Part shown: positions 43,602 through 55,404 of the stretch, piece by piece | Layout: each line of letters starts with the position of its first letter | Numbering within the stretch: position 1 is the stretch's first letter | NCBI GenBank assembly: GCA_009733575.1 | Contig: ML769550.1 | Span: 1-64,000, forward strand | DNA: 64,000 nucleotides | Reading direction: 5' to 3' | From: Gymnopus androsaceus JB14 | Taxonomy: Eukaryota; Basidiomycota; Agaricomycetes; Agaricales; Omphalotaceae | Notes under the pieces: generated by a model | Seen by the model: only the letters and a program-made list of their open reading frames with translations | The model's database searches: none | What the model was told of the DNA's origin: nothing | Program-made: the position numbers and the translations under genes

Positions 43602-46010
43602 ATGGGCAAAGCTATAACCTCGTCTCAAAACAGTCTTACTGTTCGCGATAATCGCACCAGCAAGACCTACGAGATTGTGTACGTCTTAGAGCCTGCTCGC
43701 TATGAACGTACAGCTCATCGACTTGCAGCATCGAAGATAATAGTATTCCAGCAACAGCATTCAAAGCCATATCCGCAGCGCCAGAAGAAGGCGAGAGGGA
43801 AGAGAATGAGACCAGCAAGGGACTGAGAGTATCCGACAAGGGTTTCTTGAACACGGCTGTAATGCGCTCGCAGATAACTTACATTGACGGAGAGGCTGGA
43901 GGTACGCTTCTATCGTCATCGTGAATACTTAGCGTGTTGATGTCCAGAGAAAAGTTCTTCGCTACAGGTGTGGACTTATCGACGATGACCGTTTGAAATA
44001 CATCTGAATCTTCTCTTTCCCAGAGGATATCCCATCGAGCAATTAGCCCTCCATTCGACTCACCTTGAAACCGCCTACCTTCTAATTTACGGATCTCTAC
44101 CCACGAAATCTCAGCTCGAGGTATTCCAAGGCGAAGTCATGCACCACAGTGTCATTCATACAGAAGCTGAACAGTTCTTTCGCTCGTTCCGGTTGGTGGA
44201 AAGCTTGGTCTCAGAGACTTATCTCGTTATTTAACATCCTGCTAGATATGACGCCCACCCGATGGCGATCCTTACTAGTGCATTCGCATACCTTGGATCC
44301 TATTATAGCGAAGCAAATCCCTCTCTCCAAGGTTTTTATCCCATTCTTCACTCGTGCCCAAAACTCATTCTCCAGCTGTGATTTAGGTCAGACTATTCAC
44401 CAAGGGAAGTCCAGAGTCGCTTGCTGCAATGGACAAGCAAATATACAGGCTGATCGGAAAGGCTACTACGCTCGCTGCGTAGGTCCTATACATCAGCATG
44501 AACAGAGCTTTTGTTAATAACCTTTTTTAATAGAATGGCATATCGGGTCCGGCAAGGCAGAGATTTCGTTACGCCTCCCACCGGGCTCAGCTACACTGGC
44601 TCGTAAGTTGATAACTACCCTGGGGCACTATACCGGAGACTCACTTCCTGGGTTTAGCTTCTTATACCAAATGGACCATCTTGGCCAAGAAAACTACAAG
44701 CCGAATCCCGTTTTGGAAAAGGCCCTGGATGTGCTATTCTTGCTGCATGCTGATCACGAGTTGAATGCATCTGCGACGACGGTTCTGCAGACTGGAAGCT
44801 CACTTGTGGACCCATATTCTGCGATAGCGTGAGTCATCGGTCTAGTCCGAGGTCCAAGTGTGCTGAACGATCTTCGTATTTAGGGCTGGATGTGCGTCGT
44901 TATAGTGAGTTTCGAAGTTTATTTTCTAGTCGAAAATCTGACCTTGAATTATAGCGGTCCCTTGCATGGTTCGTGGCGATGGAGTTGTTGGAGAAAGCTG
45001 GACTGGACTGATTTTGTACTTACCTTCAGGAGGAGCAAACGAAGCAGTCATTCGTATGCTCATCTCCATCGGAAGGTGAGCCTCTCTTTAGATATACAAT
45101 AGTCTCCTACTGATCCGGCGGGTACATATACAGTCCCGCGAACGTTCCAGCTTTCATCGAAGCTGTCAAGAAGCGTGAAAAAGTTCTCTCAGGATTCGGA
45201 CATCGGTTTGTCATTTTTGTGTTGCAAGAAGACGCGTTAGCTGATTAGGTTTTCTTTCCTAATCTAGGGTTTACAAAACTGTATGTTTTGCCTTTTTAAA
45301 ATAAAACTTATATGCGATGAACATCTGTTATAGTCAGACCCCAGGTCCTTTATTGTGCGGAAGACTGCGGATGAGGTTTTCAAGGTGTAAGTTTGGCTAG
45401 CTACTCTGATTCTGCGCCAAGCTTACTGTGTACAGGACCGGTAAAGACGAGCTACTAGAGACGGCGATGGCTCTCCATGAGGCCGCAATGAATGACGAAT
45501 ACTTCATCAAGCGTAAGCTGGCACCGAATGTAGACTTCTGGTGCGTGTTAATTCCCCTCGTTTAACTCGTTGTAACGAATCCAATCTCGGCCGTATATAG
45601 GAGGTAAGATGTCGTTCAAGATTTCAAGGACTTGGCTGAAGCGCTTTGACTCCAGTGGCCTCATTTACCGCGCTATGGGTACGTAAATCCTGGTTGAAGG
45701 TGTAGATGATTTACCAAGTAGGAGTGTAGGTTTTCCTCTCGATTTCTTCCCAGTGCTGTTTGCTGTCCCTCGAGTAGTGGGATGGCTAGCCCATTGGCGG
45801 CAGGTGAGTTCCGTCCTCGCAAAGGGTCCGATTATCTTTGACAGGTCCACCTGGGTCCGCCCCGTACAGATGATGCTTCAGCCTGGCGGTGTCAAAATTT
45901 GGCGGCCTCGCCAAATATACATAGGCTCAAGCAAGAGGGCGTACGTCCCAATCGATGACCGTATACCGATTAACGGCCAGGGACCCAAGCCAATATCCCA
46001 TTCCGGGTGA
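43602..46010 (+). CDS. Citrate synthase paralogue (second fungal type)
   Basis: The enzyme condenses acetyl-CoA with oxaloacetate. Spliced exons give [70 protein letters not shown] (catalytic His), [16 protein letters not shown] (catalytic His), [12 protein letters not shown], a segment [29 protein letters not shown] with the catalytic Asp in PNVDF, and [12 protein letters not shown]. About thirteen short introns are needed. There is no obvious mitochondrial presequence, and the end (PISHSG) is not a peroxisomal signal, so cytosolic or another location is possible. The [13 protein letters not shown] segment in place of the usual ARHLASSG is typical of the second fungal citrate-synthase group. 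It lies 570 bases after the epoxide hydrolases. Confidence 0.88.
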
Positions 46011-46369
46011 GTGACGAGTTCGCGATGTTGAGATGGTGACCATAGCGACTGACTGACTTGCGTATCATGCATGTTCCCGCCTCGACTTTTGCACGATACA
46101 GAATTACAAAGCGAACGATGCTTGCAACGTTCAAGGGAGCGAAACTGTAGACAGACTGCTGGGGACAATGAGGATGTTATATTATAATTATTTTTTCGAA
46201 TATACAAATTCTTGGCCGATATTGATCCGGAATCCCGGATTGCCAAGCAAGGGGAAATTACGCCGTAAACACTTCCCCAAGCGCTCACGTACCTCTTGTT
46301 CCTCTACTCCCATCTCCCGACCATATAAATCTCTTTCCTTTTTTTCCTCCTCTCGAAAACCAGTGAAAC
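46011..46369. promoter_or_regulatory. Promoter of the GPI-anchored protein gene
   Basis: A TATA-like ATATAAAT lies at about 46323-46330, roughly 45 bases before the ATG, followed by a pyrimidine-rich tract of more than 25 bases that ends just before the start. This layout is typical of strongly expressed fungal genes. Confidence 0.5.
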
Positions 46370-47220
46370 ATGTTCGCCACACTCGTTACCGTCACTCTTT
46401 TTGCTGCTGTCGCAATTAACGGCGCTGCCGCCCAATTGACCATCTCTACCCCTACTTTGACGACCGTACGCCTTTCTCCTATTTTTTTTGCTACCAGACG
46501 TTGAAAGGAAGTTCTAGTGTGAACCCATCGACTTTACCTGGACCGACAGTGCATCCGGACCCTACGACCTCATTCTCGTATCTCCTGCCGACCCTTGTGG
46601 TGATGCTATGTGAGTACCAGAGTCTGAAAAAAAGCCATTGTTCTCACAAGTACCATTTTAGAGTTGATCTCGGAGTTATTGACGGTACTTCTGTGTCCTA
46701 CACTCCTGAGCTCGCTCCTGGAACCCAACTGGAGGGCTCTTTGATTGACGCGGATGGCAACGAGGCTTGGACGGCCACTGTACGGTTCCCCTTAATATTC
46801 CCTCTTGCCGTCCTGAATCCGTGTTTCCTCTTAGATGACCATTGTGCAAGGCTCAAACAGCAGCTGTATTCCTGCTAGCCTCCTTTCATCTGCCTCTTCC
46901 ACAGCTATTTCATCCTCTGCCGCCTCTTCCTCTGCCACCTCTTCTTCAACTGATGCCACCACTACCGCTGTTGCTGGTACTACGTACGTGTATCTCAGTT
47001 GCATATATTAACATTGTCTGACTTTTTTCTTAGTTTGGTGGTTACCGGAGACGCTGCTACAGTCGCAGAATCCAACAGTGCCTCTGCAACTGGCCCTGCC
47101 GAAGCCGTTGGTAGCAATGCCCCTCTCGGAGCCAGCAAAGGTTCCAGTGGTTCCACCAAGGTCAATGCCCCCATTATGATTCTCAGCGCCATTGCTGGAG
47201 TCATTGCCTTCTCTTTATAA
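46370..47220 (+). CDS. Secreted GPI-anchored Ser/Thr-rich protein (Kre9/Knh1-like domain)
   Basis: The N-terminal signal peptide (MFATLVTVTLFAAVAINGAA) is followed by a domain around CEPIDFTWTDSASGPYDLIL and ELAPGTQLEGSLIDADG, as in the Kre9/Knh1-type cell-wall proteins common in Agaricomycetes. A Ser/Thr/Ala-rich stalk for O-glycosylation follows. The C-terminal hydrophobic tail APIMILSAIAGVIAFSL ends directly in a stop, as in GPI-anchor signals. Five exons; splice sites include ACC|GTACGC and CTATGTGAGT. It would sit at the cell surface; its exact role is unknown. Confidence 0.8.
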
Positions 47221-47988
47221 GGATACCGCCGCTCTTACAGGGGTATTATACCCGTCCACCCATACCTTCCCCTCGTATCTTTATTCTTTATGTCTTTCTT
47301 CGACCGGTTAGCTCGTGTGGATCATGTTCCCTACCCGGGTGTGGCATGCTCACATTGTCTCTGTCGCGTGCTTGATTGACTGTTTTTCTTGCTTTACTCC
47401 TGTTTCCTTTGGTTGCGTGTTTGTTGTGACATAGTTATGGAGGGGTTTCACGTACATACATATTTATTCGAGCCTAGCCATCGTAATGGGGCTGCTGATT
47501 TATCTCGATCTATGGTGGTATTATCTTCAATGGAGCACACGCGTACAGTCGAGCTGGATAATCTGCGGCTTGCTTTCTTTTTTGCCCCCTTCAATGTTAT
47601 TGCCAAGACGTAACTAGTCACTTTGTATTCCATTGTTGCAATTAGCTACACCAATTTTTAACACTTGGTGAATGTCTGTTTCCTCTTTCTTTGAAATGGG
47701 GGACATTGTGGCTAGTGAAGGCTGTTTGACTTGGATAACAGAGGTGGCCTACTCTGAATTTCCGAGCTCACTTCAACTGGTCGCGCCACAGAATCGCAAA
47801 ATTCAAATTTATGTAGCACTCAAATTCACACAATGGTATACTTGCTCCTTACTCCGCCAGCTCGCAGCCCAGACTGCGCCTAACAAACTCAACCCAACTC
47901 ATTCTACCTTAAATAATACAACTAGGCGTATGGTCTAGTTCTGTAGTATCAACAATGTTTACTCCCATCCTGCTTTACATGAGGTTCT
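47221..47988. other. Intergenic between convergent genes
   Basis: It holds the 3' UTR of the GPI-protein gene and AT-rich sequence. No further gene, repeat or RNA was found. Confidence 0.5.
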
Positions 47989-48639
47989 TCACCTTTTCAT
48001 CATCACTATTTCATCTTCATCTCCTACCTTGCTACTGGGATCCTCTCCAATGCCTTCAGGAAACCAGGCAAAGCGATATCTCATTTTTGTTTCCTTTCTT
48101 TCCTCTGATCCATCGCCGTCATCCAAGCTCCCGCCCTCCCTCGTCCAAGTGCATTTCAGCGACGTGCAAATTTGAACGGGCATCTCCTTATTCCCTTCGG
48201 ATACCATCAGAACACCTTCCTTCCAGGATTCATTAGCACTCTCAAGTTCAAGTTTCCCCTTCATCTCATCGAAGTCAATATCGAGATGAACGAGTCCCTT
48301 TATGCCAACGATACCCGTCAAAAGCGCAAGCAGCTCCTGATTCGCCTGGCTCTCGATCCAAAAGTGGTGAGCGGAGACGGAGGTCCAGCCTGAGATCAGA
48401 TAGAAGATGGAACCGGAGTGTACAGATTCAAAGAAGACGACTGGGTACCCCGACACGGCCGACTGACGCTCTGCGACGAGCTTAAGATGATCTCGCAGGG
48501 GAGATGAGGATAATGTAGGACGTGCAGATTGTGCATTGGGTACTATCTGGTCGTTCACTTCACTTCCAAAGCCATTCGACACAGAACTCGATTCAAGAGG
48601 GGAGAGAATCTCGAGTGTTGCAAATTCGGTGACTGGCAT
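47989..48639 (-). CDS. ABM-like dimeric alpha/beta-barrel protein
   Basis: The 216-residue frame starts MPVTEFATLEILSPLESSSV and holds VAERQSAVSGYPVVFFESVH, FYLISGWTSVSAHHFWIESQ and ANQELLALL. This is the beta-alpha-beta pattern of the antibiotic-biosynthesis-monooxygenase-like (ABM) ferredoxin fold found in small fungal proteins. A second half with WKEGVLMVSEGNKEMPV may be a further barrel domain. It is a single exon with no signal peptide. Whether it has enzymatic activity or only binds small ligands cannot be told from the sequence. Confidence 0.6.
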   Translation of the reverse strand: MPVTEFATLEILSPLESSSVSNGFGSEVNDQIVPNAQSARPTLSSSPLRDHLKLVAERQSAVSGYPVVFFESVHSGSIFYLISGWTSVSAHHFWIESQANQELLALLTGIVGIKGLVHLDIDFDEMKGKLELESANESWKEGVLMVSEGNKEMPVQICTSLKCTWTREGGSLDDGDGSEERKETKMRYRFAWFPEGIGEDPSSKVGDEDEIVMMKR

Positions 48640-49070
48640 CGAAGTGAAGAAAGAAGAAATGATGTCGATTCGGACTGGTATTAATCAGGTGTACGCGTAA
48701 GTACGTGACGCGTACTTGGGCTCAAGGTAAGTAAGTACACGCGTCACTTACTCACATGGATCACTAACCCTTTTTCGGGATTTTCCGATTTTTTGGGTTT
48801 TTAATTCGTCAGGTCGGGTTAGGATTGGCTTTGGGGCTATATCGAGGGCTCATTAACATTCCTTGCTTTCACTGTATCAACTATCTTTCTCTTTCTCATG
48901 GTCCATTTTCATTTCGGAACAGAAGTGAATAAGCCTAGTAATGTCCTTTTCCGAGTCCATTTCGGAGAGCGCTTCCGGGAAATCCGACGGGAACCCCTCG
49001 TTCCTGACGAGGCGACTCCCTTTATATTTAACCCAACTCTAGTTGCGAAAGTCCTAAACAATCCTCTTCC
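48640..49070. promoter_or_regulatory. Divergent promoter with three ACGCGT boxes
   Basis: ACGCGT occurs at 48693-48698, 48708-48713 and 48739-48744, within overlapping inverted repeats (GTACGTGACGCGTAC). In yeasts this hexamer is the MluI cell-cycle box bound by MBF. The cluster is close to the start of the ABM-like gene (48639) and could act on it or on the divergent SDR gene (49071). Confidence 0.45.
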
Positions 49071-49878
49071 ATGAAGGTCCTACTGACTGGCAGCACAGGT
49101 CAGATTGGTAGAGGTGTCCTCGAAAAATCTCTGGAATCTCCAGATATCACCTCCATAGTGGTCCTTACCCGCAGAGAGCTACCAGAGGCTATTCGCAACC
49201 ACCCGAAACTCAGCGTCATTATTCTTAAAGATTTCACTTCTTATCCTCCAGAAGTGCTGAAAGAACTCATTGACGTGGACGCTTGTATATGGTAGGTCTA
49301 TCGGTCACTGCGTCCGAGTCTAGCTTGTCCATAAACATCTTGACATTTACTTCGTAGGTCATTAGGCGTTTTGGCAGCCAACTTGACCTTCGAAGAGAAG
49401 CATCGCATCACCATAGACTATACCTTCGCTTTCCTAGAGGCGTGGCTCAAGAGCAAGGATACCATACCTGAATCTCAGAAGAAACCCGCTCGTTTCCTCT
49501 TTGTGGCAGGGCATTTCACAAGAAGAAATCAGGAGTTAAAAATTTGGTTCAAGGCAGAACAGCGGCTACTTGGTGTAAGTTTTGTCTTTCTATAAGCTCT
49601 TACGGAACATTCTCCTGAACCTTGACTCGTAGGGGAGAGCTCAGAACCAGCTTATTGAATATGCCGAACAGCGCTCCTCGTCATTGGAGCTCTTCATCAT
49701 CAATCCTGCATTCGTCTATACTGGATTTAGTTTGTTGTCATATCTTTTTCCATCCATCTCAGGGGAATTGCTTTCCAACGCTATGTTGGATGTGGCGGTC
49801 CATGGTGGCGAGCTGCAGATCTTGGACAATACCGCTCTCAAGGCGAGAGGAGTAACGGGTACACATAAAAAGATGTGA
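49071..49878 (+). CDS. Rossmann-fold NAD(P)-binding protein (atypical SDR)
   Basis: The N-terminus MKVLLTGSTGQIGRGVL has the GxxGxxG dinucleotide-binding motif of atypical short-chain dehydrogenases. The second exon has SLGVLAANLTFEEKHRITID, the usual core after beta-4, and the third has SLELFIINPAFVYTGFS. There are two introns (donors at about 49292 and 49574). It ends TGTHKKM and a stop at 49876-49878. The Tyr-x-x-x-Lys catalytic pair is not obvious, so it may be a regulatory or reductase-like member. About 230 residues, apparently complete. Confidence 0.78.
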
Positions 49879-51049
49879 TGTTCACTATCCTACTTTCCAA
49901 TAGAGTGAAGTGTCCTTGATTGAAGAAATTTCATCAAGTCTATCGGCACATAGTCAACGGTCACTGATCAGCCAACATCCAACTCCTAGGTTAAGTTGAG
50001 GTTGAGCATATGCGGGATAACGGCGTCTCTCGAGATCTAATGGGTCTTTTGGCACTAACCGCTTGAGGCACGAGCAGGCCGATAGAGAGAGATCTTAAAA
50101 GGTTCGCTTCGCATAATTCCTCCGAGTCCTAGAAATTAGTATTTAAGCCCGTCAGAGAACTTGGGAGTCGCAGGTAGAGGTCGCCACTAAAAGAAAGCTA
50201 CTAATGAGTCACCCATAGCTAAGTCCGCTGCTGTAATCCTCCAGAACTCAAGCTTTGGGGAAGAAAAGGCTTTGTCATATTGTACTACTGAATGTCAGGC
50301 TCAAGTACTCTTTGAAACAGTTATTAAACTGTCTAGGATTAAGTATCTGAGTGATATGGAATTTACCATAAGGTTTCCCCGGGAAGCACCCTGAATGGTC
50401 GGATGAGCTCGCTGGTGGTGGGAGGGCAATAAAGTGTTCGGCCCACGTTTTTGTACATTTCTAGCTAGGAGAGTAGCATGAACTCCCAAAACAGTAACAC
50501 CACCGTGGGTTGATAAGGAATAGGCGTACACTGTTGTACTGCACTGTATAGCAACCAGTGAACACGAATTCAGACTCTCTGACCAGCAGAACAATGATAA
50601 AAGCGAGAGCTCAAAAGCTCCCATATAAGCAAACGAGTGGATAGATATGGGCGACACCAGCGTCATACTTTGGCCCCCAAGCAGTCTCTACTTTTTCCTG
50701 GAGCGAAGAGACTCAACTCCTCACACGACTCGGATTCAGAAACGTAGTACTGAACGGCGGCGCCTGCCAGGGTGCATGTTTACAAGTTAAGTATATATAC
50801 ATCTACGCCCAAGGGACTGAAGGGCTAAGGCTACGTATGAACGAACCAAACTGAAGATTAAGCCTGCGGTAGGTCAAGTATCTAACTGATACTGAACTTA
50901 GTAGCACAAGGTCCCCTTGGGACAACCGGAATGCACTGAGATGAGCCCGCAGATGTCATTGTCAGTGGGGCAGTACTGAAGAAATTTGAACTTCTCTTGA
51001 GACACCAATTATACTAGAAATTATGCTGTCATCAGTTTATCCGAGTCAA
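49879..51049. other. Intergenic with a duplicated promoter fragment
   Basis: There is no intact gene. Positions of about 50575-50675 match 52245-52335, the region just upstream of the secreted kinase-like gene (shared words CTCTGACCAGCAGA and GCTCCCATATAA). This suggests the remnant of a second copy of that gene's 5' region. The rest contains stops in all frames. Confidence 0.5.
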
Positions 51050-52189
51050 GCATATACTATTGTAAAACATACATACCACTTTGTCTTTTGTCACGGTTTT
51101 GTCCACTACTTGATAAACGTAACGACTGCCTATATAATCATCAGTGTACATATGTGTACAGGAGACTGATACATACCCCAGTCAATAAGATTGAGAGAGT
51201 CAAGGTTATTATCCTTGAAGGTAACTAGCACATTCTCCGGGTGATTGTCCCTAAAAGCAGAAAGGCATCGGCATCGTAAACCTTGCTGCCATAAAAAAAC
51301 AGACTGGCGACGTATACGTACGAGTGATACAAATGCTTGGTTGTAGCTACCTTCGCTACCTCTTCGCACATCTTCTCCAAGAAGCTCTCGCCCATCTTGA
51401 TTTTGTCACTAGGGGAAGCATCCATATACACCTTTGACTCGGTGAAAAATTGACCAGGGTACTTTTTAAAAACAATAACCGGCATCTCTTCATTGGAATC
51501 AAATTTCGAATCCTTTAGCTTCCCAGAAGCGACGAGGTCGCCAATGATATGAAGAGCTTTGACTTCTGACCAGTCGGGTGCTTTCACTGACGAAACCTTG
51601 AGAAGAATACTGTCACCCTTATGTTCACTACCGTCGGGTGCTTTGTAAGTCCCAATGATGGGGTAGATACCACGATTATTACTGGAAGATCGTTAAGCAT
51701 GTTCAGAGTTACGCAAAGGGAGTATTTTTACTTACGCCCCTTTAACTGGAAGCCGTTTACCGAGTGTGATCCCCGTCAGCGTAGTTTCTGGAATGAAATA
51801 TACGTAGCATGAGAAAATCGGTGCAGAAGTGGCGAATTACGAATTGTTCCTTACTGAAAACATTTTTCTCTGTCGATGTGACCTCTTCCTGATCCAATGG
51901 CTTTCGTGAAATCCAACGGGGCTACATCATCATATAACATGAGCATTAGGGAGCCGATCGACAATATATGCAATCCACTTACAATTTCCTCTTCGGACTG
52001 GACAGCCTGAGGGCTATTATGCAAAGTCAAAGAGGAGGTGGTAGAGCCAACAGCAGGATGTGGGCCAGGCGGAGCAGCCTGAGTGACACTGGTAGCAGCA
52101 GGAACATTTGCAGGCAAGGGTACAGCATGAACCGCAATCAAAGTAATAAAAGCTAATGCCAAGGATCGACATTTAACAAGGAGGTGCAT
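51050..52189 (-). CDS. Secreted protein with kinase-like catalytic loop
   Basis: The start MHLLVKCRSLALAFITLIAV is a signal peptide, followed by a Pro/Ala/Ser-rich region. Spliced exons then give GITLGKRLPVKGANNRGIYP, KAPDGSEHKGDSILLKVSSV, EMPVIVFKKYPGQFF, DNHPENVLVTFKDNN and LNLIDWGSRYVYQ. The spacing DNHPEN fits the kinase catalytic-loop pattern D-x-x-x-x-N, and IDWG fits the metal-binding DFG position. Five or more introns are seen, with donors such as GTAAGT (near 51980) and GTACGT (near 51322). The exact last exon is uncertain. A secreted kinase-like protein is unusual, and activity is unproven. Confidence 0.6.
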
Positions 52190-53416
52190 GGTGTCTGTAT
52201 AGCGACCAGCGGAGACGATAGGGTTTGTTTAGTAGGAAGTTTCCGAATCTCTGACCAGCAGAGCAATGGTGAAAACGAAAGCACAAAGGCTCCCATATAA
52301 ACAGGTGAGCGGACAGATGTGGGCGACCCAGCGCTCAGATCCCGTTTCACCTTCTATTTATTTTAGCAGTATATAGTATATGGTAGACGGAGAGATCGGT
52401 GGGCAAGGGCACGGACATTGGAAGAGTGGGCATACTGTTGCATTTCATTTGGATTCAACGACTTGAAGGTTCCTGAATCGTACTGTGGGCTAGCTAAGAA
52501 AGCAATCATCGACGTTCGACTCATTCTGAATTGGAGGCTAGTAGGGGTAATTATTGCAACCTTGAAAGGCTTGAATGGGATTTTGAGATCCTTGATGATA
52601 CTTGGAAATGGCAGTTCCGACTTGGATTTTGTGCGTCTAATCAGAAGGCAATACGCGCTGTCGATGATCAGGAATGCTTTGAGAATGATTCTGGAATCAG
52701 ACTGGATCGTTATTTACCGAGGGACACATCACGTACTAGCAGCGCATTGCATAGCATACCGCGACTTGGAGCTCTGGAATGTACGTTGATTTTGTAGTCC
52801 CTGTTGCAATTTGAATGTTCGGTGACATCAATGAAGAACGATAAGTCGTCCTTAGAACCATGACACTGCAAGTCTGCAACCATGCCAGCCTCCAGGCCTA
52901 ACATGACTTGCGTAGGCTAAGGAAATAGTATATGAATGCGAAGCACCGAAAGAAGTAGGACGACAGGGTTCCGAAGTTAAGTTTGCACATAAACCGTTGT
53001 TCCGACCATAGCTCAGTTGGACTGTTTGAACCAGGCTGGTCGGACTTGAACGTTTGAACTGCACACCCAGCGATCAATTTTTTTGGTTCTTAAACGCCCA
53101 TCACTGCCTGCCGAGCTGGAAAGTACCCCCGCATTGGCCGCATTAGGGGCAGTTGTTTTGATCAGGGCAGTTGTTTGATCATTTCATGCATATCATCTCA
53201 TCTGCCAATGTTTGCCATTCGATCTGCCATTTGCTCCTAAATCGGTTTGATTCGAGGGTTTTGTCAGCGAATTTTCGCTGGCGGGGAGGGGTCTTTTACT
53301 TTCCTTCCATCATCATCACCGGTAACTTGATTGAACTCTTTGGTGCGTCGAGTCGAGTCGAATCACGACACAGCGGGAAACACTGCAAGAGCAGAGAATC
53401 AGGGAATCGAATCGAG
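52190..53416. other. Intergenic, no gene recognised
   Basis: The first 150 bases are the promoter of the secreted kinase-like gene. The remainder (about 52400-53400) has short open frames without splice logic or family resemblance. A tRNA A-box-like word near 53010 is not followed by a matching B box. Confidence 0.4.
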
Positions 53417-55404
53417 ATGATGGCTCTGGCTACAAGATTGAACGAACTGGCGGCTGCGAATGAGCAGGGTTTGTTAGAGTGAGTTTCTTCTTCATTATTT
53501 GTTTAAATGAATGAATTTAATTAATCAATTGGTTACAGTGATGATGAATATCGACTGCTGCGACAAGATGTTTTCGAGAGGTTTGCAGCAGGAGATACCG
53601 GAGCTGGAAAGGTACTGGTCGAGCCGAAGCCAAGTACTGCTCCGACTACGACTGCGACTTCGGTCGTACAACCGAAACCGAGGAAACTGACCCGACGTCC
53701 TTCAGAGGGTACCATAAACTCGACGAATAATGCCAGCAGTAGTGGCAATAACCACAGTATAGCTTCGTTCATCCGCCGAGCAACGTCTCCGTTGGGCTCT
53801 ATTCGTATTCGTTCATCCTCTAGGCCTGGATCGTCCTCTTCGAGAAAGAACTCGGATGCGGGGCTCGCAGGGCGTTCAGTCCCAGTCCCGGACCCTCATC
53901 TATTATCTCCTCCAACAAGTCCTACTCGTCCTGTTCACACCAAATCTCCTAGTAGCAATAATTCCACTTCTAAAGTCAAATCCAAATCTACAGCTCCTTC
54001 CCCATTATCCGCACACGATATCTTCGAAGATGGTGGTCTATTCACACCCGCTGATATCCGTCGGGCCATTGCTGAACTCGACGATGATGCCCGGAGACTC
54101 GTCACGGCGTTTGAAGAGCTGGAGGAGAGTGCTGTACGGAAGGAGACAGTTAGAGCTAGGGAAGCCTCTCATGGGAGGAGTATGAACTTGTCTGGGAGAA
54201 ATCAATCCGTCCTTAGTCTTAGTTCTCCCCCTCCGCCGACGATACAACATCGGTCAAAGTCGGATAATCCAGCTGCTGTTACCGCTGTATCTTCGAATTC
54301 GAAAGGTATAAATACACGCCTACGGTCAAAGTCTACAACGTCTCTCCGAGATCAGGCCCGGTCTGCTGCCATCACTGGTCCCAACAACCCTTATCCTACA
54401 CCTCCTCCAAGTAGTCATCCAATAACCCAAACCACACCCGCCCTCCGCAAAAAATCTTCCGTATCTCTCCCTCGCCTCATCCCTATTTTCCTCGAAATCC
54501 AAACCATCTATACCTTCCCTGCCATCACTGCCTTCTCTCAACTCTAAACCTTCACTCCCTTCACTGCGTAAAAGGCCATCGACTTCTAGCGGTATTCCTC
54601 CCCTCCCAGGAACCCCAGGCAAGCAACTGCACGGGCACTCACACTCACCGAAATCGGGAATAACTAGATCTCGGAGCGATAGTGATAGCGTCGCTTCTTC
54701 TAGCTCGAATTCAGGTTCCAACCATACCCATACTACCTCTAGTTCAGCGACGTCATTTTCGTCCTTGGGGGTTGGCTTTTCGATATTGTCGTCTGGGAAA
54801 GGGATTGAGGGAAGGCCCTCGATGTCAAGATCTATATCTACGATCGGTCTCGGTTGAGTTGGGTACGTCAAAGTCGATGTCGATGTCTACATCTGCTCTG
54901 CTTCTGGGTTTGGGTCGTGGGAGATAAAAGAAGTGAGACCTAGTACCAATAGTAATAGGAGCGGCACTACCCACACTGGTACAGGATCTATTCGATTCCG
55001 CGCAAATTCCATCGACTCGGTTTCAGGGTCAGTTTCGGTTAGATCTGGGAGTGCGTCTGGTCATGGTTATGGTCACTCCGGACACTCTAATCAGGGACAT
55101 GCGGGTTCGGGTTCTGGTCTTTCAGCCTCGTTCGAGTGAGCGAGACCGGGAGACCAAGCAGCACCATGCGCACTCCCGCCATCGTCCTCATAACGAAATA
55201 ATCCCTGCTAGTGCTAGCGCCAGTGAAGAAACGCACTTCTATGCCTCACAAATACAAGAGGGTGAAGGCGAAGACAGCTCCGAAATCCGCCAAATCCAAC
55301 AACGCAAACGGGATGTGATAGGGAGGTATGAAGCTCGGAAGGAGTATTTGCGTGCGAGGTTGAGAGGAGCGGAGTTGCATGAGAGGGTTGTTAAGGGACG
55401 GTAG
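53417..55404 (+). CDS. Ser-rich low-complexity protein with C-terminal coiled coil, frame-broken
   Basis: The gene starts MMALATRLNELAAANEQGLL, with an intron (GTGAGT...TTACAG, about 53479-53538), then DDEYRLLRQDVFERFAAGD. It continues through long Ser/Pro/Thr-rich sequence, a helical block (FTPADIRRAIAELDDDARRL) and a C-terminal helix rich in Arg/Glu (RKRDVIGRYEARKEYLRARL). Frame changes are needed near 54480, 54855 and 55130. They could be decay, indel errors or missed introns. No domain of known function is seen. The tail from 54890 onward is partly duplicated at 58376-58880. Confidence 0.55.

Noticed and set aside
52990..53050. tRNA-like word CATAGCTCAGTTGG
   Set aside because: It resembles an A box, but no acceptor, anticodon or T arm can be folded, and the only B-box-like word lies on the opposite strand.
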